Source of the DNA: Candidatus Moranbacteria bacterium CG_4_9_14_3_um_filter_45_14
GTDB lineage: Bacteria; Patescibacteriota; Minisyncoccia; Moranbacterales; UBA1568
Reading direction: 5' to 3'
Length of the DNA stretch: 10,352 bases
Assembly (NCBI GenBank): GCA_002790675.1
Contig: PFVP01000056.1
Span: 1-10,352, forward strand
Part shown: piece after piece, positions 6,666 through 10,352 of the stretch
Numbering within the stretch: the first letter of the stretch is position 1
How the letters are laid out: each line of letters begins with the position of its first letter
Notes under the pieces: generated by a model
Database searches by the model: none
What the model saw: only the letters and a program-made list of their open reading frames with translations
What the model was told of the DNA's origin: nothing
Program-made: the position numbers and the translations under genes

Positions 6666-6951
6666 TTATTTCCCTTCTCGAATAATTTTTATTTCACGAA
6701 GCAATTCTTCGAGCGTGTTTCTGATATGTTCGATTTTCTGGATGTCAAGCGTGCGATCAGCTGTGTATTCCTGATCATCTCTTTCTCTTTCCTCTCCGAG
6801 ATCATCGATATCTTCGGATATCTCATCCACTTTGAAAGAACGTACAAGAGGATCGACACCGATTTTCGTTTTATACTCTTGTGCCAGTCTTTTCAACTCT
6901 TCTTCAGGAGTTTTTTTCTTCCGTGAAATCGAATCTAAATTGTTCTGGCAT
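6666..6951 (-). CDS. Small charged hypothetical protein, frameshifted in an A7 run
   Basis: I do not recognise this family. The main frame (6896 down to 6666, 76 residues from a TTG) reads KRLAQEYKTKIGVDPLVRSF, then a strongly acidic/basic middle (EDIDDLGEERERDDQEY), and ends with a likely coiled coil IEHIRNTLEELLREIKIIRE. No ATG is available in this frame. In the neighbouring frame an ATG at 6951 gives MPEQFRFDFTEEK and runs into an A7 tract (plus-strand T7, 6911-6917); skipping one A there continues smoothly into TPEEELKRLAQEY. The joined product would be 94 residues, more convincing than the TTG start. Either one base has been inserted (mutation or sequencing error) or slippage at A7 restores the frame. 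No clear promoter or Shine-Dalgarno sequence is seen. The gene converges with PhoH and shares its terminator. Confidence 0.62.
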
Positions 6952-7008
6952 AGGATTGGAATAATGAGGGGATTATGATACTACCTCCATATTGAAATGA
7001 ATACTCTC

Positions 7009-7058
7009 TTTTGTGAATATCGCCAGGAGAAATTCTCTGATAAGAGAATTTCACAAAA
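7009..7058. repeat. Nested inverted repeats upstream of the LytM peptidase
   Basis: The inner repeat is GAAATTCTCT (7029-7038) and AGAGAATTTC (7043-7052) around a GATA loop, a perfect 10-bp stem. The outer repeat is TTTTGTGAA (7009-7017) and TTCACAAAA (7050-7058), sharing three bases with the inner right arm. They lie in the 138-base divergent region, just before the candidate -10 of the peptidase gene, where an operator would sit. No T-tract follows. Confidence 0.6.
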
Positions 7059-7063
7059 AGTGA

Positions 7064-7069
7064 TAGAAT
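7064..7069 (+). promoter_or_regulatory. Candidate -10 element for the peptidase gene
   Basis: TAGAAT matches five of six consensus positions and would place the start near 7076, leaving only about 14 bases before the ATG at 7090. No good -35 is found at 16-18 bases upstream; that space is the inverted repeat, so an activator or alternative factor may be needed. Confidence 0.35.
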
Positions 7070-7089
7070 GAAGGCACTGTCTGTATTAT

Positions 7090-7824
7090 ATGAGAAAAGT
7101 CATTATCGGAACCATCAGTTTGGTGGCGGTGGGGATGTTACTCGTTGCTTTGTTCGGTGTATACAAATATACTGTTACCGATGGTGGTGATGTTGTACCG
7201 GGTAATGATGCCTGTACACTGGAAGCGATGCTCTGTCCGGATGGTTCGGCTGTCGGTCGCACCGGTTCGCGGTGTGAATTTGCTCCGTGTCCTTCTTTGT
7301 CAGAGGGAAGAAATTCATCTGAATTCATAGCACCGCTCGATCGAGCAAGTGAGAGGGTGACCAAGAAGCCATTTGGCATCCTTATCAAGAAAGCAACTTC
7401 CCCGGTGCAACAGGAACGATTCAGCGGGTATCATACAGGGACTGATTTCGAAACGTTCCCCGATGAGAGCGATATCGATGTTTCGGTGTATGCGGTATGT
7501 ACTGGGGTACTCGAGGTTAAGGAATCCGCTTCCGGCTATGGTGGACTGGTAGTACAACGTTGTACATCAGATGGAAAACCGGTATCGATTCTTTACGGTC
7601 ACCTTGCTCTCGGAAGCGTGACGGCTTTCGTAGGTGATATCCTCGAACAGGGGAGCGTGATAGGAACGTTAGGGAAGGCACAGAGCGTTGATACCGATGG
7701 CGAACGCAAACACCTTCATCTTGGGATATTCAAAGGTGCTGGTACGGCGAGCATCCTCGGCTATGTCGCTTCGCACAATGAGCTTGATCGATGGATAGAT
7801 CCTTGTCTTTTTGTTTGTAAATAA
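7090..7824 (+). CDS. Membrane-anchored M23/LytM peptidase with CPDGS cysteine module
   Basis: This 244-residue exported protein probably cuts peptidoglycan cross-bridges. A short charged start and a hydrophobic helix (residues about 4-24) act as a signal anchor. Residues 42-68 form a cysteine module with CPDGSAVGR and CEFAPCP (C42, C49, C62, C67), which I recall from many Patescibacteria surface proteins and whose function is unknown. The LytM domain spans about 93-240. Its zinc ligands and catalytic residues are visible: H115 and D119 in GYHTGTDFE, H171 in YGH, and H208/H210 in HLHLG. Four more cysteines (C137, C158, C239, C243) lie in or after the domain, so disulfides outside the membrane are likely. 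No Shine-Dalgarno sequence precedes the ATG. The rhodanese gene starts 11 bases after the stop, suggesting one transcript. The catalytic residues look complete, so it is likely active rather than a regulatory pseudo-LytM. Confidence 0.9.
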   Translation: MRKVIIGTISLVAVGMLLVALFGVYKYTVTDGGDVVPGNDACTLEAMLCPDGSAVGRTGSRCEFAPCPSLSEGRNSSEFIAPLDRASERVTKKPFGILIKKATSPVQQERFSGYHTGTDFETFPDESDIDVSVYAVCTGVLEVKESASGYGGLVVQRCTSDGKPVSILYGHLALGSVTAFVGDILEQGSVIGTLGKAQSVDTDGERKHLHLGIFKGAGTASILGYVASHNELDRWIDPCLFVCK

Positions 7825-7835
7825 AAATTGAACGA

Positions 7836-8108
7836 ATGATTACGATTATGCCGACACTCCTTATCGATGTACGAACAAAAGGGGAATTCGAAGAACGCCA
7901 CGCAGAGGGTGCGGTGAATATTCCCGTTGAAGAAATATGTGATAGAAAACTTGGTGTTCTCGAAAATATAGGAAAAAACACTCCTCTCTATCTCTACTGC
8001 CGGTCAGGTACTCGTTCGGAGAAAGCGAAAGAGATACTTCGTTCGTTCGGCTATACTGATGTCGTGAACCTCGGTGGATTGGATGATGTGATGGGCGAAG
8101 GAATGTGA
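7836..8108 (+). CDS. Single-domain rhodanese-like sulfurtransferase
   Basis: This 90-residue protein is one rhodanese domain. It opens with LLIDVRTKGEFEERHAEGAVNIP, shown here as LLIDVRTKGEFEE (8-20) and the following AVNIP, and has the active-site loop CRSGTRS with the persulfide-forming cysteine C55, followed by the GY.DVVNLGG ending. Such proteins pass sulfane sulfur from a donor such as thiosulfate to a thiol acceptor, but the physiological partners of single-domain forms are usually unknown. There is no signal peptide, so it is cytoplasmic. Two in-frame ATGs exist (7836 and 7848); the second directly precedes the conserved PTLLIDVR strand, and neither has a Shine-Dalgarno sequence, so the start is uncertain by four residues. 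It sits 11 bases after the peptidase gene. An extended -10 (TGGTATCAT, 8128-8136) just past its stop might serve the next gene. Confidence 0.9.
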   Translation: MITIMPTLLIDVRTKGEFEERHAEGAVNIPVEEICDRKLGVLENIGKNTPLYLYCRSGTRSEKAKEILRSFGYTDVVNLGGLDDVMGEGM

Positions 8109-8127
8109 TGGCAAAACGACGGAATAA

Positions 8128-8136
8128 TGGTATCAT
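8128..8136 (+). promoter_or_regulatory. Candidate extended -10 promoter
   Basis: TGGTATCAT fits an extended -10 (TGnTATnAT) in the 114-base gap after the rhodanese gene. No good -35 is seen. It would give a leader of about 80 bases for the membrane protein at 8223; that leader contains a purine-rich AAGGAAGG that is too far from the ATG to act as its Shine-Dalgarno sequence. Confidence 0.3.
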
Positions 8137-8222
8137 AGGAAAAAGGAAGGAAAGAGTATTGATTTTTTTGTCTCTCTTTAGGAGAAGAATCTTTGGGAAG
8201 TGGTATTTTGGTTTAAACATAT

Positions 8223-8603
8223 ATGCGACACCGTTCTTTGAAGGCGAAAAAGCTTCTCGATTATTGGTCTATGCCACATTTTCTCTTCGGTACCGTGTCG
8301 GCGCTTTTTGCCGTCACTTTTTCGTTGTCAGTGGTATATATGTTTTTCGTGACACTGTGTCTAGCAATTTTCTGGGAGCTTTTGGAGATGCGTTTCAGAC
8401 TTCGTGAAACCAAAGGGAACAGCAGTATGGATGTGCTTCTTTCATTACTCAGTTTCGGCATTACCTTCATCCTCGTCGATCGCATCGATGCGAATATACA
8501 GAATCACGGTTCCCTTCTCATTGTTACAAGCATTCTTTTCTTGTGTTTGAATTTTTTCGCATGGCGAGCTCGCTTCGAGCACGATGGTGAATTTCAAGGA
8601 TGA
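8223..8603 (+). CDS. Four-helix membrane protein with WELLE motif
   Basis: This 126-residue protein has about four membrane helices (residues 18-34, 36-54, 70-88, 97-114) and a basic N-terminus, which suggests a cytoplasmic N-terminus. Conserved-looking polar residues lie in or beside helices: H19 in MPHFLFG, W51-E52-x-x-E55 in FWELLEMRF, and N66/D70 in GNSSMDVLLSLLSF. This H...WExxE...N..D layout recalls small VanZ-like or DUF2238-like proteins, but I cannot assign a family firmly and no activity is known from sequence. An in-frame stop 9 bases before the ATG makes 8223 the earliest ATG start; no Shine-Dalgarno sequence is seen. It lies 114 bases after the rhodanese gene and 22 bases before a response regulator. 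An overlapping open frame (8105-8407) has no such helix and motif pattern and is taken as a shadow. Confidence 0.75.
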   Translation: MRHRSLKAKKLLDYWSMPHFLFGTVSALFAVTFSLSVVYMFFVTLCLAIFWELLEMRFRLRETKGNSSMDVLLSLLSFGITFILVDRIDANIQNHGSLLIVTSILFLCLNFFAWRARFEHDGEFQG

Positions 8604-8625
8604 TTATTTATATGTATGAAGATAT

Positions 8626-9012
8626 ATGGAAAACACTGAAATTTGGAAAAAGAAGAAAGTATGCATCATCGATGATAATGAGGATATTCGTGCCATATAC
8701 TATATGAAGTTCGATGCGGAGGGTTTTGATGTTTCTCTGGCAGTTAACGGTGAGGAAGGATTGCGAGTCATCCGTGAGATGAAACCGGATGTCATTCTGC
8801 TCGATATAGAGATGCCTGTGAAGAACGGCATAGAGGTCCTGCAAGAATTACGTCAGGACCCTCTTCTTATGAAAATTCCCGTCATTATGTTGACCAATCA
8901 GGATAGCGAAGATGCATTCAAAACAGTCGGAGAATTTAATACTCGTTTCTATATCATCAAATCACTCACCACTCCGCAGAAAGTCGTCGATCTCGTACGG
9001 GAAGCCTTGTAA
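8626..9012 (+). CDS. Stand-alone receiver-domain response regulator (CheY-like)
   Basis: This 128-residue protein is a single receiver domain that would be phosphorylated by a histidine kinase and act through protein contacts, since it has no DNA-binding output domain. All core residues are visible: acidic pair D16/D17 in CIIDDNEDI, phosphoacceptor D60 in LLDIEMP, T90 in VIMLTN, and K112 in YIIKSLTTP. The usual Lys-Pro after the last strand is Lys-Ser here, a mild variation. The short N-terminal MENTEIWKKKK precedes the first strand. It starts 22 bases after the membrane protein gene and ends 28 bases before the MFS pump gene. No kinase gene is in the window, so its partner must be elsewhere. 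No Shine-Dalgarno sequence is seen. The receiver call is secure; the pathway is unknown. Confidence 0.93.
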   Translation: MENTEIWKKKKVCIIDDNEDIRAIYYMKFDAEGFDVSLAVNGEEGLRVIREMKPDVILLDIEMPVKNGIEVLQELRQDPLLMKIPVIMLTNQDSEDAFKTVGEFNTRFYIIKSLTTPQKVVDLVREAL

Positions 9013-9040
9013 GTACGGAGTGCGATAATAAATATATTCT

Positions 9041-10256
9041 ATGCCGAAGCGACATTTGCCCGTCCTTTTCCTGACGCTCCTGATCGATATGATCGGCATT
9101 GGAATGGTGATTCCTATCATCCCGATTATTTTCACTGATCCCACATCGTCGCATTTTTTGCTTGCCGGTTATTCGGTAGGGATGCAGTATATTCTTGCCG
9201 GGGCAGTGACAGCTCTGTTCGGATTGATGCAATTCGTCGCTGCCCCGATCTTGGGCGAGCTTTCGGATGTGTTTGGACGGAAACGTCTGCTCACGATTGG
9301 TGTCGGTGTTCTGGCACTTTCGCAGATTCTCTTCGGATTTGGTATCGAGATAGCTTCCATCTCGTTTATCTTGGTGAGTCGTGCGATTGGCGGGTATCGC
9401 CGGGGCGAATTTCAGCATCGCACAGGCAAGTATCGCCGATGTGACGGTGCTGAAAGATCGGGCGAAAAACTTCGGACTTATTGGTGCGGCATTCGGTCTC
9501 GGTTTCATCATCGGTCCGACCCTCGGTGGGTTCATTGCGGGAGCGACAGGCAGTCCCTCATCTCCATTTTGGTTGGCTGGAGCACTGGGTATTTTGAACG
9601 TGATGTCAATTTCGCTTTTCTTGCCGGAGACCAATATAAATAGAAGCGAACAGAGGAAGTTTACTTTTTTGAGAGGGGTACACAATATTTATTCAGCCTT
9701 TCGTGATGTCGATGTTCGACCGCTCTATCTGGCGAATTTTCTCTATGTGTCAGGGTTCACCTTTTTCACCTCTTTCGTCGGCATTCTCCTCGTGTTGCGA
9801 TTTCATTTCGCTGAATCAGGTATAGGAGTATTTTTTGGTGTGATGGGGCTCTGGATCGTTTTCACACAGGGAGTTATCCTTCGTTTGCTGGCAAAAAGAT
9901 ATTCGGAATGTACCATACTCCGTTCCTCTTTGTTCTTTATGATGATCGGACTTTCATTGTATGCTATTGTCCCGAGCATTTTTCTTTTGTATGCCCTCAT
10001 CCCTGTGGTAGCGGTTTCCAACGGACTTTCTATGGTCAATATGGTGGCGCTCATCAGTAAGAGTGTTTCTGCAAGCAAACAGGGAGCAGTTCTCGGTATC
10101 AATGGATCCCTGATGGCCTTATCACAAGGCATCATTCCTCTCATCGCCGGTTTTGGTTCCAGTATTACAGGCATTCAAGGGCCATTTTTCGCCGGATCAC
10201 TCCTGATAGCCATCGCCTGGGCGGTTCTTTTTCTGAAGAGACCACAAATGGCTTGA
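9041..10256 (+). pseudogene. TetA-like MFS efflux transporter, split by a one-base frameshift
   Basis: Two overlapping frames together encode a 12-helix MFS drug:proton antiporter. Bases 9041-9394 give MPKRHLPVLFLTLLIDMIG, a first-helix TetA-like start, then motif A as GELSDVFGRKR, and reach LVSRAIGG. The protein then continues in another frame as GIAGANFSIAQASIADVT and runs intact to the stop at 10256. The family expects RAIGG-IAGAN, so one surplus G in the GGG at 9392-9394 explains the break. Removing it gives exactly 404 residues, normal for the family. Motif C of antiporters is visible as GLIGAAFGLGFIIGPTLGG, so export is the likely direction. The substrate is not predictable; the family includes tetracycline and other drug pumps. 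Apart from this base there is no decay, so a sequencing error or a very recent mutation is likely. A weak extended -10 (TGCGATAAT, 9021-9029) precedes the ATG. Confidence 0.88.
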
Positions 10257-10289
10257 ATGAACTACTCTGTCTCATAGGGGAGGGGGCAG

Positions 10290-10318
10290 TTGACAGAATA
10301 CAGACAATAAGTTATAAT
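10290..10318 (+). promoter_or_regulatory. Consensus sigma70 promoter at the window end
   Basis: TTGACA (10290-10295) and TATAAT (10313-10318) are both perfect and 17 bases apart, the best promoter in the window. Transcription would start near 10325. The target lies beyond 10352; AGGA at 10343-10346 could be its Shine-Dalgarno sequence. No start codon follows within the window. Confidence 0.85.
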
Positions 10319-10352
10319 GAAGAGGTGTATAAAAGGCACAGCAGGAAACAGA

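Noticed and set aside
8105..8407. 100-residue plus-strand open frame after the rhodanese gene
   Set aside because: Its second half overlaps the membrane protein gene in another frame, and its first part is basic low-complexity sequence with no known motif.
8966..9685. 239-residue open frame on the minus strand
   Set aside because: It is antisense to the MFS transporter and the end of the receiver gene, with no domain or start signals.
1..10352. Defence system, CRISPR array, insertion sequence or toxin-antitoxin pair
   Set aside because: No repeat-spacer pattern, transposase, Cas-like domain or paired small toxin genes could be seen on either strand. The PIN domain belongs to the PhoH fusion rather than a VapC toxin.

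Overview
The window most resembles a chromosome segment of a Candidate Phyla Radiation (Patescibacteria) bacterium. The grounds are short, tightly packed genes, few Shine-Dalgarno sequences, sigma70-type -35/-10 promoters, and families often seen in that group: a PIN-PhoH ATPase, a LytM peptidase carrying a CPDGS...CEFAPCP cysteine module, a stand-alone receiver protein, and a small WELLE membrane protein. No rRNA, tRNA, CRISPR array or insertion sequence was found. The assignment is an inference from gene style; no marker gene is present.

Layout. Bases 1-3771 form an envelope block: the 3' part of a family 2 glycosyltransferase, overlapped by 4 bases by a CtpE/Exp7-like P-type ATPase, then a PAP2_C (sphingomyelin-synthase-like) membrane phosphotransferase with its own likely promoter. 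Bases 3772-5017 hold a small orphan gene with a strong promoter and Shine-Dalgarno sequence, a hairpin, and the decayed remains of an ECF sigma factor. Bases 5018-6650 hold an intact PhoH-family ATPase with a PIN domain and an unusual basic N-terminal tail, closed by an excellent intrinsic terminator that also serves the converging gene on the other strand. That minus-strand gene (6666-6951) encodes a small charged protein interrupted by a one-base shift in an A7 run. A 138-base divergent region with nested inverted repeats separates it from a plus-strand run: secreted LytM/M23 peptidase, single-domain rhodanese, four-helix membrane protein, receiver-only response regulator, and a TetA-like MFS efflux pump split by a one-base insertion. 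A consensus promoter (TTGACA-17-TATAAT) at 10290-10318 drives something beyond the window.

How the genes fit together. The genes mostly concern the cell envelope (glycosylation, lipid head groups, peptidoglycan cleavage, ion and drug transport) plus regulators (receiver protein, dead sigma factor). I see no defence island or new multi-gene system. The most interesting points are the sigma factor pseudogene, two single-base frameshifts in otherwise well preserved genes, the PhoH tail and leader, the inverted repeats at 7009-7058, and the orphan gene at 3892.
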